Positions 23,409 to 35,852 of a stretch of DNA of 64,000 bases are shown here, piece after piece. Numbering within the stretch: the stretch's first letter is position 1; the number at the start of each line of letters is the position of its first letter. Origin of the DNA: Tragulus kanchil (taxonomy: Eukaryota > Chordata > Mammalia > Artiodactyla > Tragulidae); the NCBI GenBank assembly GCA_022376925.1, contig JAIOJX010000004.1:7254001-7318000 (forward strand), given 5' to 3'. Under the pieces are notes generated by a model that saw only the letters and a list, made by a program, of their open reading frames with translations, searched no databases and was not told the origin of the DNA. Made by a program: the position numbers and the translations under genes.

Positions 23409-26400
23409 GACCTTATCGATATCTTTAGGACGTTCCATTCAAATGCAGAAGAATACAGCTTCTTCTGAAGTGGTCACAGAACATTCCCCAGGATAGACCA
23501 CATCTTGGGCCACAAATCTAACCTCAGTCAACTCACAAAAACTGAAATTATATCAACCATCTTCTCGGACCACAATGCAATAAAACTAGAGATTAACTAC
23601 CAGAAAAAAAAAGCGCTAAAAACACAAACACATGCAGATTAAACAATACATACCTAAAAAACCAACTGATTACTGAGGAAATCAAAGGAGAAATTTAAAA
23701 ATTCCTAGAAGAAAATGATAATGAACATACGACCATGCAAAACCTATGGGATACCGCAGAAGCAGTTCTAAGAGGGAAATGTATAGCAATACAATCCTAC
23801 CTCAAGAAACTAGGACAATATGAAGCAGATGACCTAAACCTACACTTAAAGCAATTGGAAAAAGAAGAACATAAACACCCCAAAGCCAGCAGAAGATGAG
23901 AAATTATAAAGACTAGAGCAAGAATAAATCAGAAAGAAATGAAAGAAACTATAGTATGGATAAATGAAACAATAAGCTGGTTCTTTGAAAAAGTAAACAA
24001 AATTGACAAGCCTCTGGCCAGACTCATCAAGAGAAAGAGAGAGAAGAACCAGAACAACAAAATCAAAAACGAAAAAGGAGAGATTACAACAGAGAATGCA
24101 GAAATCAAAGGATTCTAAGAGACTATTATGAGCACCTCTATGGCAACAAACTGGACAACCTGGAAGAAATGGACAGTTTCTTGGGGAAGATTAATCTCCC
24201 AAGACTGAGCCAGGAAGAAACAGAAACTTTGAATAAGCCAATCACAAGCTCAGAAATCGAATTTGTGATTAAAAACCTACCCCAAAATAAATGCCCAGGG
24301 CCAGATGGCTTCACAGCCGAATTCTACCAAACATTTGAAGAAGAGCTAATGCCTGTGCTTCTAAAACTCTTTCAAAAAATTGCACAGGAAGGAAAACTCC
24401 CAAACACATTCTACGAGGCCACCATCACCCTGATACCCAAACCAGGCAAAGACAACACAAAAAAGGAAAATTACAGACCAATTTCATTGATGAACTTAGA
24501 TGCCAAGATCCTCAACAAAATCCTAGCAAACAGAATTCAACGACACATCAAAAAACTCATACATCACGATCAAGTCGGGTTCATCCCAGGCATGCAAGGA
24601 TTCTTCAATATCCACAAATCAATCAATGTGATACACCATATCAAGAAACTGAGAGACAAAAATCACATGATCATCTCAATAGATGCAGAAAAAGCCTTCG
24701 ACAAAGAACAACATCCATTTATGATAAAAACTCTTCAGAAAATGGGCATAGAAGGAACCTATCTCAACATAGTGAAAGCCATCTATGAGAAGCCCACAGC
24801 GAACATTATCCTCAATGGTGAAAAACTGAAAGCATTCCCTCTAAGATCGGGAACAAGACAGGGGTGTCCACCTTCACCACTACTATTCAACATAGTCCTG
24901 GAAGTCCTAGCAACAGCAATAAGAGAAGAGAAAGAAATCAAAGAAATCCAGATTGGAAAGGAAGAAGTCAAGCTTTCTCTTTTTGCAGACAACGTGATAT
25001 TGTACATAGAAAACCCCAAAGACACTATTACAAAGCTACTAGAGCTAATCAACGAATTCAGCAAAGTCACAGGATACAAAGTCAACACACAGAAATCACT
25101 GGCATTCCTATACACAAACAATGAAAAATCAGAAAACATAATCAAAGAGGCAGTCCCCTTCACCATTGCAACCAAAAGCATCAAATATCTAGGAATAAAC
25201 CTACCCAAAGAAACAAAAGAATTGTACACAGAAAATTACAAGACACTCATGAAAGAAATTAAAGAAGACTTAAACAGATGGAGAGATATTCCATGTTCCT
25301 GGGTCGGAAGAATCAATATTGTGAAAATGACCATACTACCAAATAGCATCTACAGATTCAATGCAATACCTATTCAAGTACCCCTGACATTTTTCACAAA
25401 ACTAGACCAAAGAATCACACAGTTCATATGGAAACACAAAAGACCTCGAATAGCCAAAGCAATCCTGAGAAAGAAAAACGGAGCTGGAGGGATCAGCCTC
25501 CCTAACTTCAGACTATATTATAAAGCAACAGTCATCAAGACAGTATGGTACGGGCACAAAAACAAAACTATAGATCAATGGAACAAGATAGAGAACCCAG
25601 AGATAAACCCATGCACCTATGGGTACCTTCTTTTTGACAAAGGAGGCGAAACTATAAAATGGGACAAAGACAGCCTCTTCAACAAGTGGTACGGGAAAAT
25701 TGGACAGCTGCATCCAAAAAAAAAAAATTGAAGTTGGAACATTCCCTGACACCACACACAAAGAGCAACTCAAAATGGACTAAAGACCTAAATATAAGAC
25801 CAGAAACCATCAAACTCTTAGAGGAGAATATAGGCAAAACCCTCAAGGACATCAATCAAAGCAAGATCTTCTCTGACCCACCTACTGAAATAGCGGAACT
25901 GAAAAGAAAAATGAACATGTGGGACCTCATGAAACTTAAAAGCTTTTGTACAGCAAAAGAAATTACAAAAAAAGCTCAATGGACACCCCACAGAGTGGGA
26001 GAAAATCAAAGCAAATGAAACAACAGACAAAGACTTAATCTCCAAAATCTACAAGCGACTCAGACATCTCAGCACAGGAAAAACGAACAACCCAATCAAA
26101 AAATGGGAAAAAGATCTAAAGAAATGCCTCTCCAAAAGAGAACATACAGATGGCCCAAAAGCACATGAAATGATGCTCAACCTCGCTTATTATTAGAGAA
26201 ATGCAAATTAAAACTACAATGAGATATCACCTCACGTCCTTCAGAATGGCCATCATCAATAAATCAACAGACAATAAATGCTGGAGAGGGTGCAGAGAAA
26301 AGGGAACCCTCTTGCATTGTTAGTGGGAATGTCAATTGATACAGCCTCTTTGGAAGACAGTATGGAGATTCCTTAGAAAACTAAAAATAGAAGCACCTTA

Positions 26401-26713
26401 TGACCCAGCAGTCCCATTACTACGCCTATATCCTGATGAAATCAAAACTGAAAGAAGCACCTGTACCCCAATGTTCATTGCAGCTCTCTATACAATAGCC
26501 AGAACTTGGAAGCAACCTAGATGTCCATCGACGAATGAATGGATCCAGAAGCCCTGGTACATATATACAATGGAATACTACTCAGCTGTTAAAAGAAATG
26601 CAGAAGACTCAGTCCTAATGAGGTGACTAGCTCTAGAACCTATCATAGAAAGTGAAGTAAGTCAAAAAGAGAAAGACAAATACAGTATACTAACTCATAT
26701 ATATGGAATCTAA
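21829..26713 (+). pseudogene. L1 ORF2 (endonuclease/reverse transcriptase), inactive
   Basis: The ATG at 21,829 starts the APE-type endonuclease: N13 (TLNVNELN), E42 (YLQETHF), Y114 (NIYAPY), D144 and N146 (VGDFNTPL), all present. The frame runs into duplication D6 and restarts at 22,887, where it stops at TGA 23,466-23,468. The last endonuclease motif, Ser-Asp-His, is coded at 23,575-23,583 beyond that stop. The reverse transcriptase block is open at 24,169-25,731, then a frameshift follows in an A run near 25,718-25,729. The C-terminal cysteine motif is cut by TAG at 26,321-26,323, with a last open piece at 26,336-26,626; the ancestral stop is near 26,711. Clearly defective. Confidence 0.9.
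24169..25731 (+). pseudogene. L1 reverse transcriptase block (element 1), catalytic Asp lost
   Basis: This 520-codon open stretch is the longest in the window. It has the non-LTR reverse transcriptase blocks in order: [79 protein letters not shown], then the catalytic box, and GYKVNTQKS and IKYLGINL further on. The catalytic box reads FADN (codons 272-275, 24,982-24,993), where active elements have FADD: the second Asp that binds a metal ion is Asn (gac to aac). Element 2 keeps FADD at the equivalent place. The C-terminal end runs off in an A run at 25,718-25,729. Open frames on the opposite strand are shadows. Confidence 0.9.
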
Positions 26714-27081
26714 TAAGATGGTCATGATAAACACATGCAGTGAACCCATGGAAAAACAGACAGAAAATAGACATAAGGACATTGTGGAGAACGAACAGTG
26801 GAAGGGAGGCATAGAAGAGTAACATCAAAACCTATACTTGCACGTGTAGAAAAGATAGCTATAGTCATTGTGCTAAGGGAATAGGAGTGCCTACAGTCAC
26901 TTGGGGTGATGGTCCAGAGGGGTGGGAGGGGGGAACTGGTCGGCAGGGGGAACAAGGATGTACATGTGAATGATCTAGGAACATACATGTCGGTGAACAG
27001 CAAAATTCTGTAAAATCTTTAAAATAAAGAATTTAAAAATAATAATAATAAAATAAAAAAATTAAAAATAAATAAATAAAT
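26714..27081 (+). other. L1 element 1 3'UTR with G-rich tract and poly(A) signal
   Basis: Contains a G-rich run at about 26,917-26,950 (gaggggtgggaggggggaac followed by tggtcggcaggggg), a known hallmark of L1 3'UTRs, then AATAAA at about 27,022 and a tail of A and aaat units up to 27,081. Confidence 0.8.
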
Positions 27082-27198
27082 AAATGGGGGAAGTATATAG
27101 GAGTGGAATTGTATAGGAAAGAAACAGAACATTGTTCAAAATGGTTGTACTGTTTTACATTCACACTTACAATATATCTTTCTTCATACTTTTTGCCC

Positions 27199-29469
27199 TT
27201 TTTTGAAAATGCGGATTTTCTTATTAATCTTTAGAAATTCTTTATGTGTTCTGGTGTTCTAACTAGTCCTTAGTTAGGTATGTGTTTTGTGAACATAGTC
27301 TCGGAATCTGTCATGAACCTATTCATTTCCATTAACAATTTGTAATGAAAAAAACCCTTATTTTAAAGATGCCCATTTGATCAATTTTTGTTTTTATGAT
27401 ATTTTCCTCCATGTTGCATGTAAGAAACTTTAGTTTTCAAATAAGAAAATATTTTCCTGTTTGAATATATCTTCTTTTTTTTCCTCTATGAATTACATTG
27501 TAACTTGTTTAGGTAATTTTGTGCTTGATTTAAGATGGGTGTCTAGGTTCATCTTGTTCATCCTTTTGTTTTATAGATATTTAGTTGTACCAAGGAAGTT
27601 TATTGAAAAGAGGTTTTTTTCCTCATTGGAATTCTCTGGCATCCTTGTCAAAACTCAAATAACCACACAAGGCTGAGTTGATTTTATCGTGTTCTATTAA
27701 CCCATTTGTCAACACTTATTCCAGTATTACATCATCTATATTACTATAGTTTTATGTAAAGTATTGGAGTAAGGTAGTCTAAGTACTCCATTTTTATGTT
27801 TCTTTTTCAAGAGAACTTTGTATTACAACTCAGTAACAAAAAAATAAACAATCCAATGTAAAAGTGGGCAGAATATCTGAATAAATATTTTCTAAGGATG
27901 ACACAAACAAGTGGTCAACAGGTACACAAAAAAGGGGCTCAATATCACTAATCATCAAAGAATTGAAAGTCACAACCACCTACAAGATATTACCTCAAAC
28001 CTATTAAAGTGACTCGTGAGAAGACAAGAAACGACAACTGTCATATTCTTTATCTTCTGAGTCACCAGGGAATCCTATCATTTATGGTGATGTATGGTCT
28101 GTGAGGGGCTCCGTTGGGGGGTGCTTCAGTAGTTTAGGTGTTTTGCTTATCCATATAAATTTTTAAATCATGTTGTTAATTTGAACAAAAGTCCTGCTGG
28201 GAGTATGTTTCAAATTGTATTGACCTGAGATAAGTGATTTTCAGCTGGGGTAATTTCTCTCCCCAGGGGACATTTGAAAAAGCCTAATGACCCTTTTTTC
28301 TATCATAGCTGAGTGAGGCAACAGTAAGTAGAGTTTTTTTGAAAATGCGGATTTTCTTATTAATCTTTAGAAATTCTTTATGTGTTCTGGTGTTCTAACT
28401 AGTCCTTAGTTAGGTATGTGTTTTGTGAACATAGTCTCGGAATCTGTCATGAACCTATTCATTTCCATTAACAATTTGTAATGAAAAAAACCCTTATTTT
28501 AAAGATGCCCATTTGATCAATTTTTGTTTTTATGATATTTTCCTCCATGTTGCATGTAAGAAACTTTAGTTTTCAAATAAGAAAATATTTTCCTGTTTGA
28601 ATATATCTTCTTTTTTTTCCTCTATGAATTACATTGTAACTTGTTTAGGTAATTTTGTGCTTGATTTAAGATGGGTGTCTAGGTTCATCTTGTTCATCCT
28701 TTTGTTTTATAGATATTTAGTTGTACCAAGGAAGTTTATTGAAAAGAGGTTTTTTTCCTCATTGGAATTCTCTGGCATCCTTGTCAAAACTCAAATAACC
28801 ACACAAGGCTGAGTTGATTTTATCGTGTTCTATTAACCCATTTGTCAACACTTATTCCAGTATTACATCATCTATATTACTATAGTTTTATGTAAAGTAT
28901 TGGAGTAAGGTAGTCTAAGTACTCCAGTTTTATGTTTCTTTTTCAAGAGAACTTTGTATTACAACTCAGTAACAAAAAAATAAACAATCCAATGTAAAAG
29001 TGGGCAGAATATCTGAATAAATATTTTCTAAGGATGACACAAACAAGTGGTCAACAGGTACACAAAAAGGTGCTCAATATCACTAATCATCAAAGAATTG
29101 AAAGTCACAACCACCTACAAGATATTACCTCAAACCTATTAAAGTGACTCGTGAGAAGACAAGAAACGACAACTGTCATATTCTTTATCTTCTGAGTCAC
29201 CAGGGAATCCTATCATTTATGGTGATGTATGGTCTGTGAGGGGCTCCGTTGGGGGGTGCTTCAGTAGTTTAGGTGTTTTGCTTATCCATATAAATTTTTA
29301 AATCATGTTGTTAATTTGAACAAAAGTCCTGCTGGGAGTATGTTTCAAATTGTATTGACCTGAGATAAGTGATTTTCAGCTGGGGTAATTTCTCTCCCCA
29401 GGGGACATTTGACAAAGCCTAATGACCCTTTTTTCTATCATAGCTGAGAGAGGCAACAGTAAATAGAGA
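27199..29469. repeat. Tandem duplication D7, spacing 1,136 bp
   Basis: Copy A 27,199-28,333 and copy B 28,334-29,469 joined across a T run. Some differences: 'aaaaaaggggctc'/'aaaaaggtgctc' (about 27,930/29,065), gaaaaag/gacaaag, gtgagg/gagagg and agtaag/agtaaa near the end of each copy. Copy A breaks off inside a MER5A that is complete downstream of copy B. Confidence 0.93.
27823..28045 (+). mobile_element. Old L1 ORF2 3' fragment, plus strand
   Basis: 'aataaacaatccaatgtaaa', 'agtgggcagaatatctgaat' and 'ctcaatatcactaatcatca' is the order found near the end of old L1 ORF2. No open frame. Copy in D7 at 28,960-29,180. Confidence 0.7.
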
Positions 29470-29579
29470 TCATGGATATTGCTAAATGTCCAACAATGCA
29501 CAGAACACCAAAACCACTTCCCTTTTAACAAAACAATTATTTATTCCAAAATAGAGTGCTGAGGTTAAGAAATCTTGAA
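29367..29579 (+). mobile_element. MER5A-like hAT-Charlie DNA element
   Basis: 'gattttcagctggggtaatt', 'ctccccaggggacatttgac', 'gatattgctaaatgtccaac', 'aatgcacagaacaccaaaac' and 'gtgctgaggttaagaaatct' follow the MER5A consensus nearly end to end, with old-age divergence. A truncated piece is at 28,231-28,333 (copy A of D7), and its last bases recur at 30,588-30,615 (copy B of D8). Confidence 0.8.
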
Positions 29580-31623
29580 ATAGGTCATTTTGGAGATAAT
29601 TAACATTTTAATAACAATGAAATTTTTAATTCATGAACACCAAATAACTCTCCACTTATTTAGATCTCCTTTATTTCACTCAGCCATGTTTTATAGTTTA
29701 CACTGCAGCAGTCTTTCACGTGTGTTGCTAAAAGTGTTCCTTTATTTTTCTGACAAAATTGTAAATTCATATGCTATCTGTAACTTTTATTGAGATATAA
29801 ATTGTGTATGCATGCTGACTTTGAGAATGTAATACATACATATTTATCATGATAAGGAACTAACTGATCCTTTTAATAAGTAATTTATTAGAAACTGATA
29901 TTAAATTATGTAAAAAGATGCCTTTAAGCATCTATGGTGATCACATAAACTTTATCCTTATTTCTCTTACAATGATAGATTAAAGGGCAGGGTTTTCTAA
30001 CACCACACTATTACTGCATTTCTAAAATGAACCTCACTAGGTCATGATACATGATTTCTAATTATATTTTGCTTGATAACATTTTTATTTAGTTTTTTTT
30101 TTTTTTTTTGCATTTTACTTGAATCAAGGGGTTTGTAGTATCTTGTGAACTTGAGAAAAAAATCAAGCTTTATTGTCACTTATAAACATTGCTCATAAAA
30201 AGCATTTTTATTTATCACTGTCAGAAATGATTTAGGTTTTAGTGTTATCTAAATGGTTATTAAAATTTTGTAAAATCATTTGTGTCTAATATTTTATTTT
30301 AGTTTCTACAAGGGGCTGACTGTTATTTCCCACTCTCACCTATAGTGTAAATGCATCTGCTTAACACCTTTTATATTCATAAGGCCTTGTTTGGGCAAGT
30401 TATATTTCCTAGAAAATTAGAAACTTTTGGTAGGCTTTCAAAAATGTATTCACAATTTTATATAGACATTTATTAACCTGTGATGGCATTATACCCCAAT
30501 AAGCTCATCACAAATTGAAAATATAAATAAAACATGCACTCAATACATCACTGAACATCACTTAACCTCACCTACTTTTAATATTCTTAGAGTGCTGAGG
30601 TTAAGAAATCTTGAAATAGGTCATTTTGGAGATAATTAACATTTTAATAACAATGAAATTTTTAATTCATGAACACCAAATAACTCTCCACTTATTTAGA
30701 TCTCCTTTATTTCACTCAGCCATGTTTTATAGTTTACACTGCAGCAGTCTTTCACGTGTGTTGCTAAAAGTGTTCCTTTATTTTTCTGACAAAATTGTAA
30801 ATTCATATGCTATCTGTAACTTTTATTGAGATATAAATTGTGTATGCATGCTGACTTTGAGAATGTAATACATACATATTTATCATGATAAGGAACTAAC
30901 TGATCCTTTTAATAAGTAATTTATTAGAAACTGATATTAAATTATGTAAAAAGATGCCTTTAAGCATCTATGGTGATCACATAAACTTTATCCTTATTTC
31001 TCTTACAATGATAGATTAAAGGGCAGGGTTTTCTAACACCACACTATTACTGCATTTCTAAAATGAACCTCACTAGGTCATGATACATGATTTCTAATTA
31101 TATTTTGCTTGATAACATTTTTATTTAGTTTTTTTTTTTTTTTTTGCATTTTACTTGAATCAAGGGGTTTGTAGTATCTTGTGAACTTGAGAAAAAAATC
31201 AAGCTTTATTGTCACTTATAAACATTGCTCATAAAAAGCATTTTTATTTATCACTGTCAGAAATGATTTAGGTTTTAGTGTTATCTAAATGGTTATTAAA
31301 ATTTTGTAAAATCATTTGTGTCTAATATTTTATTTTAGTTTCTACAAGGGGCTGACTGTTATTTCCCACTCTCACCTATAGTGTAAATGCATCTGCTTAA
31401 CACCTTTTATATTCATAAGGCCTTGTTTGGGCAAGTTATATTTCCTAGAAAATTAGAAACTTTTGGTAGGCTTTCAAAAATGTATTCACAATTTTATATA
31501 GACATTTATTAACCTGTGATGGCATTATACCCCAATAAGCTCATCACAAATTGAAAATATAAATAAAACATGCACTCAATACATCACTGAACATCACTTA
31601 ACCTCACCTACTTTTAATATTCT
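29552..31623. repeat. Tandem duplication D8, unit 1,036 bp
   Basis: Copy A 29,552-30,587, copy B 30,588-31,623, abutting at a shared 'tagag'. The copies look identical, including a T run of about 17 at 30,094 and 31,130. Apart from the MER5A end the content is AT-rich DNA that I do not recognise; a 67-codon frame (29,590-29,793) appears twice and has no recognisable feature. Confidence 0.95.
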
Positions 31624-32430
31624 TAGAATGCTTACATTAGCCTACTCAAGTAAAATCATATAACAAGGAGCTCATTTTATAATACAGTTGTTGAATATCT
31701 CATGTAATTTATTGAATAATGTTCTCAAAGTGAAAAAGAATGAGCACAGAATAGTTCTAAGTATTGTTTCAATTGTGATCGCATAGCTAGCTGGGAGCTG
31801 TGCCTCGCTGCTGCTGCACAGCGCCATGAGAAAAGATAGTACCTCATACTGAAGCCCAGGAAAAGGTCAAAATTCAAAATTTGAAATGCAGTTTCTACTG
31901 AAAATATATATCTCTTGTACCAACATAAACTCAAAAAATCCTAAGTTAGGCTAGCAAAAGTAGGGACTGTGCGTTATGGCAATGTTCACTCTATGAGACT
32001 GACAGGTGACATTCTATTTAAAAATCTAGATATAAAAAAGAAAAGAAACATGTATGTATCTTGTCTTTCCTTTATGAATTCTATTACACTAACCAAATAG
32101 TGGATGAGGGGAAACAGTCTGTTATAAAATTATTCTCTAAGTAAATCACAAAACATTATTAAGATATTATATTTTATAACTCCCAGTGAAATAATATATG
32201 TTGGTAATAAGTGAAAATAGGTACTTGCACACAAAGAACAAAAACTAGATATTAGGTGTGTCCTGATGAAAGAACTTAACACCACAAAAAACCAACCATA
32301 ATGGGTCAAACCTGAATCTAATCACGTCTCTGTGTCCATCTCCCAGTTTTCAGGATATACAAAGGACAGCAGACCATTAGCAGCTAAAAATAGACTGCTG
32401 TATTGATAAGATATTTCAGAAAGCTTCAGT
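31624..32430. other. Non-coding sequence, nothing recognised
   Basis: AT-rich. One short GC-rich spot at about 31,797-31,825 can form a small hairpin (ctgtgc…gcacag with a 12-base loop rich in gct), probably without meaning. Confidence 0.45.
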
Positions 32431-33662
32431 AACTATAAAACAAAAACAAATAGTTGACACATACAAAATAAAGAGTAGGAAAAGTATACTATTACAGAAA
32501 ATCATTTACTCACAAAGACAGGCCAGAAGAAAGAAAGCAAAAAAAAAAAAAAAAAAAGGAACTAAAAAACATCCAAAAAGACATGAATAAGATGGCAATA
32601 GTAAGTCTTTATCTATCAATAATTACTTTAAATATAAACAGATCCAGTCCTCTGACTGCAACACACAGAGTTGATGACTAAATTTAAAGAAAGACAAGAC
32701 CCAACTATAGGCAGCAAATAAGAGACTCAGTGGTTGCATAAACACACATAAACTCAAAAGTGAAAACAGAGAAGAAGATACTCCATATAAATAGAAACTG
32801 AAAGAAAGAAGTAATAGCTGTATTTATATCAGACAAAATAAACTTTAAGTCAAAAATCATAATAAAGGACAAGATGGTTGTTATATAATGATAAATGGAT
32901 CGACTCATCAAGGGAATACAACAAAATATAATTTATAAATTATAAATTTATATACACACAACATTGGACCATCTAAATATAGTAAGCAAATACTAACATG
33001 TCTTAAGGGAGTAACAGACAACATTCACTTAGAGTAAAAGACTTCAATACACCATTTTCAACAATGGATATATCATCTAAACAGAAAATTGATAGGAAAA
33101 CATTGGTCTTGAACTATACTTTAATCCTCATCAACCTAACAGAAATACACAGAACATTCTGTCCCATAGCAAGCAGTAAAATGCAGTCTTCTCATGTGCA
33201 CATGGAACATTCTTCAGGATAGATCTTATGTTGGGTCATAAAAGAGTCTAAACAAATTTTAAAATACTAAAGTCAATATTTTTCCAAATATTTCTGACCA
33301 CAGTGGCATAAAACCGAAATCAGTAAATGGATAAAAACTGGAAAAATTGCAAATTTTGGAAATTAAAATTATGTACTTCTAAACCTCCAGTGAGCCCATG
33401 AAAAGCCCAAAAGGGAAATAAGTTATTTTAAAATAAAATAAACAAAAATGGAAATACAACTACCGAAATATATGGAATATAGCAAACATATTGCTAAGAG
33501 AGGATTTATACTAATAATGCCTGTGGAAAAAGAAAGTCTCACACAGCCTAAATTTATATACCAAACAACTATATAAAGAACAACAAAGTAAATACAAAGT
33601 TATCAGAAGGAAGGAGGCAAATAGCATAGCAAAAATAAACTAGAAAACAACAGACCAACAAA

Positions 33663-35852
33663 ACTAAGATGTATTTTTGGAATGTTAAAGAAAACTTTGT
33701 TATTATGAAATTCTAAATGAAAAATAAGACATTATAACATCACAGAAATACAAAGGATCATAAGGGACTACTGTGAACAACTATATGCCAACAAGTTGGA
33801 CAACCTAAAAGAAATCAATAAATTCCTAGAAATAGACAACCTAAGTAAGAGGCTTGAATAATAAATAAAAGGAAAATCTTAACTGACTAAAAATAAGAAG
33901 ATTAAAACCATAATAAAAAATCTCCAACAAAGAATATCCCAGGACAATTTAATTTCACAGGTGAATTCTACCAAATATTTAATGCCAATTCTTCTATACT
34001 GTCCTAAGTAATTGAAGAGAAAGTAAGACTCCCAAACTCATTTTATGATGCAAGGATTACCCTGATATAAAAGTCAGGCAAGAATACTATAAAAAAATGT
34101 AACTACAAGCCAGTGTACTGGATAAATATAGCTACAAAAATTCTCCAGAAAATATTAACAGACTGAATTCAACCACACATTAGAGGATTATACACCATGA
34201 TCAAGTGGGTTTATCCCTGGGATCCATGCCATGCCATATAAGCCATAAATAGAATTAAAAACAAAAGTCTTATCATTATCACGAAAGATTAAGGGAAAGC
34301 ATCTGACAAACTTTAAGATCCATTCATGACAAAAACTCAATGATTTGGATATAGAAGTAGCATAGGTCAATATAAACAATGTCATATAGGACAAACCCAT
34401 GTGGACCAAGGAACCTGGTGTGCTACGGTCTACAGGGTCACAAAGAGTGGATGCAAGTAACACTTTCACTTTCTAAGCTACAGTAATCACAACAGTGTGT
34501 GCTAACACAAAAATACACATGTATACTAATGGAACAGAATCACAATCCCAGAAATAACCTCCCACATATAGCATCAACAAATATTTGAAAATGGAGCCAA
34601 GAATACTCAATGGGGAAAGCACAGTCTCTTTAAAAAATAGTGTTGGAAAAGGTGGATAAAATCATGTGGAAAATAAAATTGGATCCCTATCTTGTACCAT
34701 TTACATAAATTAAAGTGAATGAAATACATATGCATAAGACTTGAAACTATAAACCTCACTAAGATGTATTTTTGGAATGTTAAAGAAAACTTTGTTATTA
34801 TGAAATTCTAAATGAAAAATAAGACATTATAACATCACAGAAATACAAAGGATCATAAGGGACTACTGTGAACAACTATATGCCAACAAGTTGGACAACC
34901 TAAAAGAAATCAATAAATTCCTAGAAATAGACAACCTAAGTAAGAGGCTTGAATAATAAATAAAAGGAAAATCTTAACTGACTAAAAATAAGAAGATTAA
35001 AACCATAATAAAAAATCTCCAACAAAGAATATCCCAGGACAATTTAATTTCACAGGTGAATTCTACCAAATATTTAATGCCAATTCTTCTATACTGTCCT
35101 AAGTAATTGAAGAGAAAGTAAGACTCCCAAACTCATTTTATGATGCAAGGATTACCCTGATATAAAAGTCAGGCAAGAATACTATAAAAAAATGTAACTA
35201 CAAGCCAGTGTACTGGATAAATATAGCTACAAAAATTCTCCAGAAAATATTAACAGACTGAATTCAACCACACATTAGAGGATTATACACCATGATCAAG
35301 TGGGTTTATCCCTGGGATCCATGCCATGCCATATAAGCCATAAATAGAATTAAAAACAAAAGTCTTATCATTATCACGAAAGATTAAGGGAAAGCATCTG
35401 ACAAACTTTAAGATCCATTCATGACAAAAACTCAATGATTTGGATATAGAAGTAGCATAGGTCAATATAAACAATGTCATATAGGACAAACCCATGTGGA
35501 CCAAGGAACCTGGTGTGCTACGGTCTACAGGGTCACAAAGAGTGGATGCAAGTAACACTTTCACTTTCTAAGCTACAGTAATCACAACAGTGTGTGCTAA
35601 CACAAAAATACACATGTATACTAATGGAACAGAATCACAATCCCAGAAATAACCTCCCACATATAGCATCAACAAATATTTGAAAATGGAGCCAAGAATA
35701 CTCAATGGGGAAAGCACAGTCTCTTTAAAAAATAGTGTTGGAAAAGGTGGATAAAATCATGTGGAAAATAAAATTGGATCCCTATCTTGTACCATTTACA
35801 TAAATTAAAGTGAATGAAATACATATGCATAAGACTTGAAACTATAAACCTC
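33663..35852. repeat. Tandem duplication D9, unit 1,095 bp
   Basis: Copy A 33,663-34,757 and copy B 34,758-35,852 abut directly, with identical content as far as I compared. It duplicates the reverse transcriptase part of the old L1. Confidence 0.95.
34400..34466 (+). mobile_element. Bov-tA/BovB-type 3' fragment
   Basis: 'ggaacctggtgtgctacggt' followed by 'ctacagggtcacaaagagtg' is the 3' block shared by Bov-tA and BovB-derived SINEs. Copy in D9 at 35,495-35,561. Confidence 0.65.

Larger units (their letters stand above)
18053..27081 (+). mobile_element. Near full-length young L1 (element 1), inactive
   Basis: In order: GC-rich 5'UTR, ORF1, ORF2 (endonuclease, reverse transcriptase, C-terminal domain), 3'UTR with AATAAA at about 27,022 and an (aaat)n-like tail. 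Its 9.0 kb includes duplications D5 and D6; without them it is about 6.8 kb, a normal length for a complete L1. Candidate target-site duplication: aaatgggaaagt at 18,041-18,052 and aaatgggggaagt at 27,082-27,094, imperfect. Several stops and frameshifts and a catalytic substitution make it non-autonomous. It lies inside an older antisense L1. Confidence 0.9.
17590..27822 (-). mobile_element. Old minus-strand L1 split by the young L1
   Basis: The left part (17,590-18,052) reads like an old antisense L1 ('attgctgtatggtatcacat', 'tgttgatgaacagctgggtg'). The right part (27,082-27,822) continues directly: 'tatataggagtggaattgta', then 'ccttttgttttatagatatt' followed by 'tagttgtaccaaggaagttt', and 'catccttgtcaaaactcaaa'. 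The two halves are in the right order, so the young L1 inserted into this older one. Part of the right half is repeated through duplication D7. Confidence 0.65.

Noticed and set aside
24783..25229. 148-codon minus-strand frame
   Set aside because: Shadow of the L1 reverse transcriptase frame on the plus strand; the same shadow recurs at 46,225-46,650 in element 2.
31797..31825. Small GC-rich hairpin as an RNA gene or terminator
   Set aside because: A six-base stem with a 12-base loop is expected by chance in 64 kb; no neighbouring gene or conserved precursor structure.
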